This document shows positions 26,126 to 34,759 of a DNA stretch of 64,000 nucleotides, piece by piece. The notes below the pieces were generated by a model. That model saw only the letters and a list, made by a program, of their open reading frames with translations. It did not search any database and was not told the origin of the DNA. The position numbers and the translations under genes were made by a program. This DNA is from Paenibacillus xylanilyticus. GTDB lineage: Bacteria > Bacillota > Bacilli > Paenibacillales > Paenibacillaceae. Numbering within the stretch: position 1 is the stretch's first letter; each line of letters opens with the position of its first letter. The stretch is taken from the NCBI RefSeq assembly GCF_013359935.1, contig NZ_JABMCB010000166.1:1-64000 (forward strand), given 5' to 3'.

Positions 26126-27265
26126 TTAAGGGAATATAATCGTCAGCATTTCGTTAATTCTTCTGCCATACGTGTGATCCTTGAGCGTCCGTTCCAGTCC
26201 GCGAAGGGCTATTTCACGGCGCTCCTTCTCGTGGGCAAGGTAATATTCAACTTTATCGAGCAGCTCTTGGGGGGAGGAATATGTTTCGATCTCCACACCC
26301 GGCTTATAGAACCGCGCCAGGTCATCACGCGCATCGGTCAGCTGTAATGTTGCGGAAGCCGAGATTTCAAATGTTCTTGGATTCGGGGAAGCTGGTGGTA
26401 TTTTGAGATGGTTGTTATTGACGGAATCGTCTTCGTGGGAACGGTGCAGGTTAATGACAATTTTGGTGCCGTTATATACATCATTGGTTTCCTGCGGACT
26501 CATCCAGCGTCCATGTTCAATCTTCTCGCCATAGGCTTCATAGTCTGGCAGACGGTCCCACCAGATGCCATTAAACACGGTATTGTGTGACATGATCTGA
26601 GCCATGATTGGGTTGAAAAAGTACACCCGGTTCCAGTAGGCCGATCCGATAAAACTGACGTCCCGGTGCAGCGGGGAAGGAGTCGTAATGGGAAAGTAGT
26701 GATTGGTGAACGCTGCAAACGGCAGGTAGTGGACGGATGCACAGCCACTCTGACGGTACAGTTCGACACAATTCAGCTCAAGTGTGAAGATATGGTCAAA
26801 ATGATGAACACGCTCCATCGTCATATCCGTGTAGTACGGATCGTCCGTCAGCCAGATTGCGGTCGGAATGCCTGCCTGGCGAATCGCATCAATATGCTCA
26901 AGCGGAATATCCATGCCATCCAGTACCAGAACCAGATCGGGCCGATTTTGCAGCGCAATTTCAGAAACCGGCTGCCGTGGATCGGACAATGTTACCTGAG
27001 CGACCATGCCTTGCAGGGTGGCCATAATCGCTTCATCCAGCGGGGAATAAGGAAATCCTTTACCCGAAGAGACGTACAGGACGTGGAGCTGCCGGAAAGG
27101 CAAAGGTTCCTGTGCACAATTGACAATATAGTTGGCACGCCCGCGCAGATATCCTTCTTCCTTGCCTGCATCATAACCGGCATGCTGCCCGTTTTTGCGG
27201 GCCTGGTCAGCCAGGCTGAGTACTGGCGCATGAAAATTCCTCTTTTTACGGTGTTTGATAGACAT
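26126..27265 (-). CDS. CgeB-family glycosyltransferase-like spore protein (paralogue 1)
   Basis: 379 residues. After a basic start (KHRKKRNF), residues 26-42 carry five glycines exactly four apart (G26, G30, G34, G38, G42). The main part has the CgeB pattern: HVLYVSSGKGFPYSPLDEAI, PTAIWLTDDPYYTD, FIGSAYWNRV and the C-terminal donor domain NPRTFEISASATLQLTDARD. B. subtilis CgeB is a sigma-K/GerE-dependent spore-surface maturation protein. It is followed by the tailed GT4 gene and preceded by its paralogue. Confidence 0.88.
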   Translation of the reverse strand: MSIKHRKKRNFHAPVLSLADQARKNGQHAGYDAGKEEGYLRGRANYIVNCAQEPLPFRQLHVLYVSSGKGFPYSPLDEAIMATLQGMVAQVTLSDPRQPVSEIALQNRPDLVLVLDGMDIPLEHIDAIRQAGIPTAIWLTDDPYYTDMTMERVHHFDHIFTLELNCVELYRQSGCASVHYLPFAAFTNHYFPITTPSPLHRDVSFIGSAYWNRVYFFNPIMAQIMSHNTVFNGIWWDRLPDYEAYGEKIEHGRWMSPQETNDVYNGTKIVINLHRSHEDDSVNNNHLKIPPASPNPRTFEISASATLQLTDARDDLARFYKPGVEIETYSSPQELLDKVEYYLAHEKERREIALRGLERTLKDHTYGRRINEMLTIIFP

Positions 27266-27315
27266 ACCGCCACTCCTCTTGTTTATGATAAAGTTCGCTG
27301 TATTACGGGTTGGCT

Positions 27316-28410
27316 CTATACATGTTCCAGCAGCTGGGCGATCCGGCGGGTAAACGTATGCTGGTTCAGCGTAGTCAGCAGCCCCCGCCAGGCCATGGCT
27401 TGCCGTTCTTCCTCGTGCTGCAGGTAATACTTGATTTTGCGCTCCAGTTCGGCTGCTGTCGTAAACGTCTCAATGTCATAACCCGGCCGGTAAAAGCGGG
27501 GCAAGTCATCACGCGCATCTGTAATTTGCATGGTGCCACAAGCACTGATCTCATACGTTCTTGGATTAATGGACCGACCTTCCAGGTGATGTGTATTGCG
27601 ATTGTCCTCACCATTCTCGCAGGTCCGATGAATATTAATGACAATCTTGGCGCCATTGTAATAATCAACGGTCGTACTTGGATCAATCCATCCCTCATGG
27701 ATAAACGGACCGAGTACATCCGACCGTGTCAGCCGCTGCCACTGGCCGCCGGCAATGAATACTTTTTTGTTCGCCAGAAAAGGGGCCAGCTCATCGAACA
27801 AGGCGATCCGGTTCCAGAAGCCCGTGCCGATAAAACAAATATCATACTGATGCTGCGGAGCAATGCGGCGTGGCTGAAACATGCCAGGATTCACGGCGAG
27901 TGGCATATAGATGACCCTGCTCGCACCATTCCCCTCATAAAACGGCACCGCCGCTTCTTCATGAGTGAATACCAGATCATAATGCTTGCAAATGGTCGCT
28001 GTATCTTCGGTAAAATACGGATCATCCACAAACCATACCGCTGTCCGAATACCGAGTGCCCGTATCCCGTTCACCTGCTCCAGGTGATCTGCAGGAAAAA
28101 CATGCAATCCATTCATGACCAGCACGATATCCGGTCTGTGCTGGCTCGCATCCTGCAGCATGGTTGCCGGCGATCCAACAACACATTCGCGTACAGATTG
28201 CTGCAATGCTATGATGACACCTTCATCGATGGCATCAAACCCTTGCGGAATGTACAATACTTTCATATCCCGCAGGGTCGGCTCAAACATCTGCACTCGC
28301 TCCATCATGGCCTGACAGCCGCCGAATCTGCGGCCTTCAGCATATCCACTGTGGTAGGCTATCTTTGCTTCCGAGAGCGGTCGGTGTCGTTTTTTTGCCA
28401 CATCCTTCAC
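27316..28410 (-). CDS. CgeB-family glycosyltransferase-like spore protein (paralogue 2)
   Basis: 364 residues from GTG 28410, which has AAAGGA at eight bases. Same plan as its neighbour: a basic N-terminus, glycines at 22, 26 and 30 in AYHSGYAEGRRFGG, then KVLYIPQGFDAIDEGVI, TAVWFVDDPYF, FIGTGFWNRIALF and NPRTYEISACGTMQITDARD. The C-terminal DARDD...RPG motifs are shared by all CgeB-like proteins. Likely a cytoplasmic mother-cell transferase; substrate not known. Tandem duplication with paralogue 1. Confidence 0.88.
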   Translation of the reverse strand: MKDVAKKRHRPLSEAKIAYHSGYAEGRRFGGCQAMMERVQMFEPTLRDMKVLYIPQGFDAIDEGVIIALQQSVRECVVGSPATMLQDASQHRPDIVLVMNGLHVFPADHLEQVNGIRALGIRTAVWFVDDPYFTEDTATICKHYDLVFTHEEAAVPFYEGNGASRVIYMPLAVNPGMFQPRRIAPQHQYDICFIGTGFWNRIALFDELAPFLANKKVFIAGGQWQRLTRSDVLGPFIHEGWIDPSTTVDYYNGAKIVINIHRTCENGEDNRNTHHLEGRSINPRTYEISACGTMQITDARDDLPRFYRPGYDIETFTTAAELERKIKYYLQHEEERQAMAWRGLLTTLNQHTFTRRIAQLLEHV

Positions 28411-28578
28411 CCTGTCTTCCTTTCAGGAGACTCCATTCAGATTCTCCCCGAGATTGGTCTTCCCTCTAAAGGATATGCCCCGGGGTCAGATGCATCATGG
28501 ACGGGTGTCCTGCAAGGCGCAAAATTGGCGTCTGCCCTCCACATCGGCCTGCACGGGCATGTCCGCTTCTGCGGCCAA

Positions 28579-28610
28579 ACAAATAACCCGGAGGGAAGTG
28601 TCCCCCCGGG
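28579..28610 (-). terminator. Terminator of the small-protein operon
   Basis: CCCGGAGGGA and TCCCCCCGGG arms, followed on the minus strand by TTATTTGTTT, 55 bases after the basic-protein stop. Confidence 0.75.
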
Positions 28611-28664
28611 CGTCCTATGTTCGCATCCGCATCTATTGGTTTACCGAGATGCAGCTCTATCCGG

Positions 28665-29006
28665 TTACTGTGCCTTGTACGCCAGCTGATGTCCGTCCTC
28701 GAATCCCTTGGCGAAACCCGCGTTGAATCCCTCGTTGTACGCCTCGTTGTGCCCCTGACTGTACGCGTTGTCCGGATTCGGATCGATAGGGGTAGCCGGG
28801 ACGACTGGTTGTACGGGCTTCGGACTCCGGTGCCGTCGTACCGTACGTTTCTTTTTTTTGAGCCACGCACTACGTCCTTTAAGCGTGCGTTTGTGCAGGA
28901 CACGTTTGCCCTTAAGGGCACGCAGCTTTCTGATTTTGCGCAGACGTGCACCACGGGCAAGCAAAGCTCTTTTGGTTCTAAGCCGCAATTTCTTCTTTCT
29001 TAACAT
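28665..29006 (-). CDS. Very basic protein with a C-terminal Gly-x-x-x repeat
   Basis: 113 residues from ATG 29006, with AGGAGG nine bases upstream. Residues 1-60 are about half Lys/Arg (MLRKKKLRLRTKRALLARG). A Pro-rich hinge follows (PKPVQPVVPATPIDPNP). Residues 85-105 have G, A, G, G, G, G at exact four-residue spacing, each followed by an aromatic or His (GFNAGFAKGFEDGHQ). It is not a ribosomal protein I know. The basic half resembles the tail of the GT4 at 24511. The Gly half resembles the CgeB N-termini. It could be a scaffold joining them. Confidence 0.8.
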   Translation of the reverse strand: MLRKKKLRLRTKRALLARGARLRKIRKLRALKGKRVLHKRTLKGRSAWLKKKKRTVRRHRSPKPVQPVVPATPIDPNPDNAYSQGHNEAYNEGFNAGFAKGFEDGHQLAYKAQ

Positions 29007-29007
29007 A

Positions 29008-29307
29008 TCAACATTCCTCCTGTATGTCCCGAACGATACGTATCGCATATTCGGGGTCTTTGAGCCACGGCAAGCTAGGCTCCCCATGCTGGATTCGCGC
29101 CAGCCTGATACCCGTAACCATACGGGACATTTCTTCCTGATACCGACTCAGCAGACGAATGTTCTCGGCCAGATTGCGGGCAGATACTTCCGAATGAGCG
29201 GTTACACTGGCTACACTGTCCAGAATACGAGCCAGTGCCTGCTGGCTGTGTGCAATGGACTCAATAAGGGCCAGTTTAACTTCCTGCTCACGCTGCAGCA
29301 GACTCAT
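29008..29307 (-). CDS. Small helical protein, glycosylation locus (paralogue a)
   Basis: 99 residues, all-helical in appearance, no signal or membrane segment. ATG 29307 overlaps the previous stop as ATGA. Its core IAHSQQALARILDSVASV resembles IAHSHQQLARVLDAKRQI in the gene at 29666. The C-terminus (PSLPWLKDPEYAIRIVRDI) is distinct. Members of such families sit beside cgeB-like and spore glycosylation genes in Paenibacillus-type genomes, but I know no biochemical function. Likely structural or adaptor proteins. Confidence 0.8.
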   Translation of the reverse strand: MSLLQREQEVKLALIESIAHSQQALARILDSVASVTAHSEVSARNLAENIRLLSRYQEEMSRMVTGIRLARIQHGEPSLPWLKDPEYAIRIVRDIQEEC

Positions 29308-29642
29308 TTTCCCAAATCTCCAAGATCCATGCCGCCAAACATGTCTCCGTCCATCCCGCCTTCTTCAGCACGGTTATCTACCATCACAGCTTTCAAATTG
29401 TTGCAGAGTCCTGTTTCCATCCGGGTTAACCCTTCCAGCATTTCGACCAGCTGGTCATGCATTTTCAGCGGCTCTGACACCTGATCACCATGGGTTAGAA
29501 ATGCTTCACCGTTCAGATGATTCAGCGCCCAATTCCGGACTTTCTCGGCCTCAACCGCTTTGGCCTCCAAAATCAGTGCAATGTTCCACTGCATTTTGGC
29601 TGCAGCATCCAGCATCAGAATGAGACTTTGTTCTCTGCTCAT
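29304..29642 (-). CDS. Small helical protein with a Gly/Asp/Met-rich tail (paralogue b)
   Basis: 112 residues. Helical segments MLDAAAKMQWNIALILEAK and MHDQLVEMLEGLTRMETGL are followed by an acidic Gly/Met tail (EEGGMDGDMFGGMDLGDLG). The AKMQWNIALILEAKAVEAE stretch aligns loosely with the HSxQxLARxLDxx core of its two neighbours, so it is a distant third member. It is coupled by a four-base overlap to the 29008 gene. The start is at 29642 with a weak GGGTGAG. Unknown function. Confidence 0.78.
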   Translation of the reverse strand: MSREQSLILMLDAAAKMQWNIALILEAKAVEAEKVRNWALNHLNGEAFLTHGDQVSEPLKMHDQLVEMLEGLTRMETGLCNNLKAVMVDNRAEEGGMDGDMFGGMDLGDLGK

Positions 29643-29665
29643 GTTCTCTCACCCGCCTTCCGGGC

Positions 29666-29953
29666 TTATTCTTCCTCTTGTCCTGCCATCTCCCGCATGA
29701 CCTGAGTCAGCGTTTCGGCAACAGCTTCTTCCAGATCTGCAAGTCCCCCCAAGTAGGAGATGATGCTTTTGTTGATTTGTCCAGAGCTATCGAGCAGACC
29801 GTCAACGCCATCCAGCTCCGGTTCGATATCCGGCAAATGATTAATAATGTCAGACATCCGCACAGCGATCTGGCGTTTGGCATCCAATACTCGTGCGAGC
29901 TGCTGGTGTGAGTGTGCAATATGTGTGAGAATTTCATCAACTTTGCTCTGCAT
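29666..29953 (-). CDS. Small helical protein, glycosylation locus (paralogue c)
   Basis: 95 residues from ATG 29953, directly after AAGGAGGAGG; earlier in-frame starts lack a ribosome site. Helical, starting MQSKVDEILTHIAHSHQQLA, then acidic (DIEPELDGVDGLLDSSGQ) and ending MAGQEEE. It heads the operon 29953-28665 of three related small proteins and the basic protein. The repeated HSxQQ(A)LAR(I/V)LD motif suggests a shared partner. No catalytic motif is visible. Confidence 0.8.
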   Translation of the reverse strand: MQSKVDEILTHIAHSHQQLARVLDAKRQIAVRMSDIINHLPDIEPELDGVDGLLDSSGQINKSIISYLGGLADLEEAVAETLTQVMREMAGQEEE

Positions 29954-29992
29954 GGTCCTCCTCCTTACCGTCACGGCCTGCTTCACCCATAG

Positions 29993-30042
29993 AAAAACCC
30001 GGCCTATCAGCATTTGCCTGCTACAGCATATGCCGGGCCGGG
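29993..30042 (-). terminator. Terminator of the amino-acid ABC operon
   Basis: CCCGGCC and GGCCGGG arms around an inner GCATTTGC/GCATATGC-like pairing, followed on the minus strand by GTTTTTC. Confidence 0.8.
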
Positions 30043-30074
30043 ATCGTCAGTTACTCCAGCTTGCGCCTATATCG

Positions 30075-30827
30075 TCAAATAACATAACTCCAGTCGGAGG
30101 AGTATCGACTCAGGAATTGGCGCGTTCGTTCCTGCTTGGGCCTTAAAAATATCTCCTCCGGTGTACCCTGCTCCACCACATGGCCCCCTTCCATGAACAC
30201 AACCCGATTCGCCACTTCACGTGCAAAACCCATTTCATGGGTAACGACGATCATGGTAATCCCCTCCTGGGCGATCGAGCGTATGACTGACAGTACCTCA
30301 CCGACCAGCTCCGGATCCAGTGCAGAGGTCGGTTCATCAAACAGAATGACTTCGGGATTCAGAGCCAGCGCACGAGCAATCCCGACACGCTGCTGCTGTC
30401 CGCCAGACAGCATACTGGGATACTCATTGATTTTTTCTGAAAGTCCTACTTGTTCAAGCACACGCAGAGCACGTGCACGCGCGTCCGTTTTGGACATCTT
30501 CTGCGCTATGATCATTCCTTCCGTGACGTTATCCAAAACCGTTTTGTGTTTGAACAGATTATAATGCTGGAAAACCATGGCCGTTTTCCGTCTGATCTGC
30601 ACAATATCGTGTTTGCGCGCATGTCTGCAGTCCACGCCGACACCGTTGATCTGTACTTTGCCTTCATCCGCACGTTCCAGAAAGTTTACGCAGCGCAGCA
30701 ATGTCGTTTTGCCAGATCCGCTGGGGCCAAGAATGGCGACGACATCCCCCTGCTCCACAGTCAGATCAATGCCCTTCAATACTTCCTGCTTGCCAAATGA
30801 TTTGTGGATATTGCTCAATGTAATCAT
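30075..30827 (-). CDS. Polar amino acid ABC transporter ATP-binding protein
   Basis: 250 residues. Walker [14 protein letters not shown] near residue 34, Q-loop MVFQHYNLF, signature [17 protein letters not shown], Walker [15 protein letters not shown] and switch VTHEMGFA, all typical of the PAAT family (GlnQ, HisP, TcyN). Fourth gene of a binding protein-permease-permease-ATPase operon. The start overlaps the upstream permease stop by four bases. The arrangement resembles B. subtilis cystine importers (Tcy), but substrate is inference. Confidence 0.93.
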   Translation of the reverse strand: MITLSNIHKSFGKQEVLKGIDLTVEQGDVVAILGPSGSGKTTLLRCVNFLERADEGKVQINGVGVDCRHARKHDIVQIRRKTAMVFQHYNLFKHKTVLDNVTEGMIIAQKMSKTDARARALRVLEQVGLSEKINEYPSMLSGGQQQRVGIARALALNPEVILFDEPTSALDPELVGEVLSVIRSIAQEGITMIVVTHEMGFAREVANRVVFMEGGHVVEQGTPEEIFLRPKQERTRQFLSRYSSDWSYVI

Positions 30828-31534
30828 GAAACCCCTCCTTTGCTATAGATGGCAACCCGGCGTTCCAGCAGAGCTGTGATCCGTTCCGCGATGACGGTCA
30901 GCCCCCAATAAATGACTGCTGCTGCAATGAAGGCCTCCAGAAATTTCAGACTGACGGATGCAACGACATCTGCCTTGCCGAGAATGTCCATCTGAGAAAC
31001 CGTGAAGGCGAGGGTTGATCCATGCAGAAATCCGACAAACATGCTGCACAGATTGGGCAGTACAGCACCGATGGCCTGAGGGAGAATGATGCGCCGCAAC
31101 GCCTGTGAAGTGCTCATGCCAACAGCGTGTGCAGCCTCCATCTGTCCACGATCCACAGCGAGGATACCCGAACGGATAATCTCGGACATATATGCTCCGG
31201 CCGTCAACGAGAAGGCAATTAACACAAACACCAGAATGGGAATGGAGGCGGATTGAAAGGCCCACCCGTACCGGGCAGCCAGTTTGTCAATAATCATCGG
31301 TATGCCGTAATAGATCAGAAACAAATGCATTAGCATCGGTGTACCCCGCAGAAAGGACACGTAGAAGGCTGCCACAGGATGAATCCAGCGAACCTGGTAG
31401 ATTCGAATCAGCGCAGTGGCAAGACCGATTCCAAAACCTGCAATCAACGGGACAATCGTAATGACCAGCGTCAGCGGCAGTGCCTTCAGAATTTGAAAAA
31501 AAGATGTATAGATAAACTGGAGATCAATGGACAT
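30824..31534 (-). CDS. Amino acid ABC transporter permease
   Basis: 236 residues, PAAT-family permease with about five helices. [20 protein letters not shown] is the characteristic family motif and [20 protein letters not shown] the EAA loop that contacts the ATPase. It pairs with the other permease (31539) to form a heterodimeric channel. The gap between them is four bases. Confidence 0.92.
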   Translation of the reverse strand: MSIDLQFIYTSFFQILKALPLTLVITIVPLIAGFGIGLATALIRIYQVRWIHPVAAFYVSFLRGTPMLMHLFLIYYGIPMIIDKLAARYGWAFQSASIPILVFVLIAFSLTAGAYMSEIIRSGILAVDRGQMEAAHAVGMSTSQALRRIILPQAIGAVLPNLCSMFVGFLHGSTLAFTVSQMDILGKADVVASVSLKFLEAFIAAAVIYWGLTVIAERITALLERRVAIYSKGGVS

Positions 31535-31538
31535 ATAC

Positions 31539-32294
31539 TCACCCCGCTATTCGTTTCAGGCGTTTAGCCCTGACCGCTGGCTTGTGTACCGTTCTCTTGC
31601 GTTCATGACGCTGCAGTCTGTGCTCAGCAAGAGCAAATCCTTTTTCAAGTACAATGACAATGACATAATAAACAACCGACAAGCTGATATACACCTCAAG
31701 CGCATGTGACGTAGCCGAGATCAGCGTCTGCCCCCTGCCCACCATATCCATGACACCGATGGAAAAAGCGAGTGATGTGTCCTTGAGCGAACCGATCAGC
31801 GTATTCGCCATATTGGGAAAAGCCACAATGAGTGCCTGAGGGACAACGATCCGCCGGAAAGACTGGAACGTGGTCATGCCCGCTGCATAAGCAGCTTCGG
31901 TCTGGCCCTTATCGACACTGCGAACCGCTCCCCGAAATATCTCTGCAAAGGAGGCAGCATCACTCAGTGCATAGGTCACGATGACAAACAGCAGCGGGTC
32001 GGTTCTGGACAGATCAATGCCCACTGGCTTGAGCAATTCGGGTAGACCGTAATAGACCAGAAACAGCTTGATAAGAATCGGTGTGCCCCGCATGAAAGAT
32101 ACATACAGGGTAGCGAGCTGACTCAGTACCGGAATCCGGTAGAGCCTGGGAACCGCCAGCAGCACACCACCCACCAGTCCAAGCACAATGGACCCGCCCA
32201 GTACAATCAGTGTTATATGCAAATACCGTAGCAGTTCCGGGATGAAGTCCAGAACCAAGGATAGATCAAATGATTTTCCCATTACCGCTTGCAC
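31539..32294 (-). CDS. Amino acid ABC transporter permease
   Basis: 251 residues. LYVSFMRGTPILIKLFLVYY and the EAA loop AYAAGMTTFQSFRRIVVPQA mark it as the partner of the 30824 permease. The C-terminus is a basic, cytoplasmic tail (RLQRHERKRTVHKPAVRAKR) longer than usual. It lies 13 bases after the binding-protein gene. Confidence 0.92.
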   Translation of the reverse strand: MQAVMGKSFDLSLVLDFIPELLRYLHITLIVLGGSIVLGLVGGVLLAVPRLYRIPVLSQLATLYVSFMRGTPILIKLFLVYYGLPELLKPVGIDLSRTDPLLFVIVTYALSDAASFAEIFRGAVRSVDKGQTEAAYAAGMTTFQSFRRIVVPQALIVAFPNMANTLIGSLKDTSLAFSIGVMDMVGRGQTLISATSHALEVYISLSVVYYVIVIVLEKGFALAEHRLQRHERKRTVHKPAVRAKRLKRIAG

Positions 32295-32307
32295 ACCTTT
32301 CTCCTAG

Positions 32308-33147
32308 CTACTCTTCAACCGTATAATCCGCTCCAAGCCACTCAGTACTCAGTTTGCTTAATGTCCCGTCTTCCTTGATGGATTTGAGGGCTTCATCCAC
32401 TTTGGTTTTGAGCTCCTGCTCGTCTTTGTTGAGGATGAAGTACACTTTGGAGTTGGAAAGGGCCTCCCCTACCGTTTTTAACTGGGCATCAACTACCTTG
32501 TTCTGATAATCGATCGCAAATTGTGTACTGATGGTGGCATCCACCCGGCCGGTTTTGATCTGGGTATTCGTATCTTCCCCTGCTCCGGAATAGACAATTT
32601 CAATCTCGCCTCCATTCGCTGCATTCCATTTCTCAGCGAGTACAGCCGCATTGCTCGTAGCACCCACAATCAGTTTTTTACCTTTGAGATCTTCGATGGA
32701 ATTCACATCCTGGTTCTTCTCACTCACGACCACTTTATTGGGGAAAATGTTATAGGCTTCATCATTAAACAGAAACTTGGCCTGTCTCTCTTCATTGACT
32801 TCCATCTGGTGAGCGATCAGATCAATTTTTTTCGTCTCCAGACTTAACAGCAGGTTTTTGAACTCCATTGTACTGAATTCAAACTCATACTCGGGCAGCC
32901 GTTTATCAATCTCGCGAATCAATTCAACATCGTATCCTGTCAACTTGCCATTCTCATCAATGAAGCAAACATTCGGAAACTGCGTACCTGTACCCACGAT
33001 AATTTTCTTTACTTTATCTTGACCGGATGCAGATGTGGTATCTGCTTCATTTGAAGCGCTGCCTGTGCTGCATCCTGCCAGCACCGCCAACATGGTCACG
33101 AACAGCAAAGCTGTCCGGAATGGATGAATCCCCCGTTTTTTAGCCAT
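32308..33147 (-). CDS. Amino acid ABC transporter substrate-binding lipoprotein
   Basis: 279 residues with a lipoprotein signal (FVTMLAVLAGCSTGS, lipidated Cys near 26). The family-3 binding fold is recognisable: GTGTQFPNVCFIDENGKLTG, YDVELIREIDKR, the hinge KKLIVGATSNAAVL and the C-terminal LKSIKEDGTLSKLSTEWLG. It captures a polar amino acid outside the cell for the two permeases. Similarity in plan to TcyJ/TcyK suggests cystine. It is first gene of the operon; I saw no T-box or SAM riboswitch in the 270 bases upstream. Confidence 0.92.
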   Translation of the reverse strand: MAKKRGIHPFRTALLFVTMLAVLAGCSTGSASNEADTTSASGQDKVKKIIVGTGTQFPNVCFIDENGKLTGYDVELIREIDKRLPEYEFEFSTMEFKNLLLSLETKKIDLIAHQMEVNEERQAKFLFNDEAYNIFPNKVVVSEKNQDVNSIEDLKGKKLIVGATSNAAVLAEKWNAANGGEIEIVYSGAGEDTNTQIKTGRVDATISTQFAIDYQNKVVDAQLKTVGEALSNSKVYFILNKDEQELKTKVDEALKSIKEDGTLSKLSTEWLGADYTVEE

Positions 33148-33360
33148 TCCCGATCTCCTCCACAGGCTGTTACAGCCGATATGATGTGTACTCCCATGCC
33201 TCCGAATTTTAACTAACCATTCATACTTGTATAGTCGGAATTAGGTTGAACACAGAATATCACCGCGAGTCATCCTGAGGCAATATGAAGCCTAATAGGA
33301 CATCCTGATATCCTTATAGAACTTCTCTATGCTGAAACTTTCTCCACAACCCATTCCATC

Positions 33361-33404
33361 AAAAAAAGCCTCTCCCAACCGGTCTGGCGGAGAAAAGGCT
33401 TTTC
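33361..33404 (-). terminator. Terminator downstream of the 110-residue gene
   Basis: AAAGCCTCTCC and GGAGAAAAGGCTTTT arms with a seven-T run on the minus strand, shortly after the stop at 33422. Confidence 0.8.
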
Positions 33405-33421
33405 CCATTCATGATGTTTAT

Positions 33422-33754
33422 CTATCTGCGACTGGCCCATTTGATTTTACGTGCGACTTCCAGCCGCTGGGATTGCAGAAGGTCAATTCGTTTTTCAAAT
33501 TTGTCGCGTTCATCTTGGGTGTGTGCTGCATGCAGCTGGTTGCACAGCCCTGTCAATTTGCTGTTGATATAATCCAGCCGTGTCCACAATTCCTCTTCTG
33601 GTGATCGCTGCTGCTCCGCCATCGGCTGAAATATCTTGAGCTGGTGGATAAGGGACTGCTGCCATTCCTGATCCTGAATTTGGATGGCAAAATGCAAAAG
33701 ATCCAGATAATCGTCGATTTGCAACGATACGCCGCAATCAGGTTTAGTATTCAT
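33422..33754 (-). CDS. Hypothetical helical protein, 110 residues
   Basis: AAGGAGAG lies nine bases before ATG. The sequence begins MNTKPDCGVSLQIDDYLDLL, is rich in Gln and Glu, and has a likely coiled-coil second half (DERDKFEKRIDLLQSQRLEVARKIK). No signal, membrane segment or catalytic motif. It stands alone, between a terminator and the modAB operon. I do not recognise the family; IDYLDLL..A.QI.D..WQ suggests a small cytoplasmic protein conserved in Paenibacillus. Confidence 0.75.
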   Translation of the reverse strand: MNTKPDCGVSLQIDDYLDLLHFAIQIQDQEWQQSLIHQLKIFQPMAEQQRSPEEELWTRLDYINSKLTGLCNQLHAAHTQDERDKFEKRIDLLQSQRLEVARKIKWASRR

Positions 33755-34003
33755 TGTCGTCTCTCTCCTTATTTCAGTGCTTGGCTGGAATCAGTTACTT
33801 CTATTTTACAGGAAAAGGGCTACTTTAGGCGAGGGTTGAAAGTACGAAATTTGGGAATTTTTTCGGTTTTTTTGTGCATCGGAGTTTTCAATTCACATAT
33901 AGACAGATTGAATTGGCGTTATATATTCCTGGAAGCCTTATTATGATAAAATGACTCCACAAATCTAAGATATTCCACTCGAAATAACTGGCTGTTATAA
34001 CAT
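33755..34003. other. Intergenic region, no gene seen
   Basis: AT-rich upstream region of the 33422 gene. No ORF with a ribosome site and no riboswitch-like structure was recognised. With the terminator that follows, the gene-free stretch is 320 bases. Confidence 0.5.
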
Positions 34004-34040
34004 AAAACCCGCCTTAAGGAACATCCTTTGGGCGGGTTTT
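34004..34040. terminator. Hairpin terminator downstream of modB
   Basis: AAAACCCGCC and GGCGGGTTTT with inner TTAAGG/CCTTTG, flanked by A and T runs. Confidence 0.85.
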
Positions 34041-34075
34041 AGCATTCCATTTCTCAATATCAGCCTTGCATCCGT

Positions 34076-34759
34076 TCAGGCCTTGTCATGGTGTGGCTGT
34101 CTCGTTAGAAGCAGCATGATAAATGAGATGATAATAATCGAAACCGTCCATGCCCACGCCATGGTCTGATTGCCCGAATCCACTGCAACATAGATTGCCG
34201 TAGGTAAGGTTTGGGTCTTACCAGGAATATTTCCTGCGATCATTAGCGTGGCCCCGAATTCCCCAAGTGCACGAGCGAACCCCAATATGAAAGCAGTCAT
34301 TAACGCACGTCCGGCAAGCGGCAGCGAAATGTAGCGAAACACCTGCCACTCATTCGCCCCCATCGATCGGCCCGCATCCTCCAGGTCCCCATCAATACCG
34401 CTGAAACCGGATTTCATGGTCTGATATACCAACGGGAAAGCAACAACCACCGAAGCAATCACTGCAGCCCACCAGGAGAAGATGACCGGCGCCGAGAAAA
34501 TGGCTTCAATCCATTGTCCCAGCACACTTTTGCGCCCCAGCAAAACGAGTAACAGAAACCCGACTACCGTGGGCGGAAGTACGAGCGGCAGCATAAACGC
34601 GGTTTCCAGAACAACTTTGCCCCGAAATGAGCGGCGTGACATCTTCCAGGCCACAGCGATGCCGAGTACGGCTGCAACTACGCTGGACAACAAAGCTACC
34701 TGAAGGGAAAGGCGCACAGGTGACCAGAATGCCGTCCAGTCGATCTCATTCACATTCAT
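34076..34759 (-). CDS. modB: Molybdate ABC transporter permease
   Basis: 227 residues, five predicted helices, with the ModB/CysT-type features ETAFMLPLVLPPTVVGFLLL and the EAA loop SMGANEWQVFRYISLPLAG. It forms the molybdate channel. The start overlaps the modA stop by four bases. No modC-type ATPase follows, which is also true of B. subtilis yvgL-yvgM, so another ATPase must serve it. Confidence 0.93.
   Translation of the reverse strand: MNVNEIDWTAFWSPVRLSLQVALLSSVVAAVLGIAVAWKMSRRSFRGKVVLETAFMLPLVLPPTVVGFLLLVLLGRKSVLGQWIEAIFSAPVIFSWWAAVIASVVVAFPLVYQTMKSGFSGIDGDLEDAGRSMGANEWQVFRYISLPLAGRALMTAFILGFARALGEFGATLMIAGNIPGKTQTLPTAIYVAVDSGNQTMAWAWTVSIIIISFIMLLLTRQPHHDKA

Noticed and set aside
27310-28689. 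459-codon plus-strand open frame opposite the CgeB paralogue
   Set aside because: Antisense shadow of a GC-rich gene; no start signals and no recognisable domains.
33148-33300. A riboswitch or T-box upstream of the amino-acid importer
   Set aside because: No T-box consensus or SAM-riboswitch core was found; only weak hairpins are present. A CymR-like AATTCC element was too degenerate to call.
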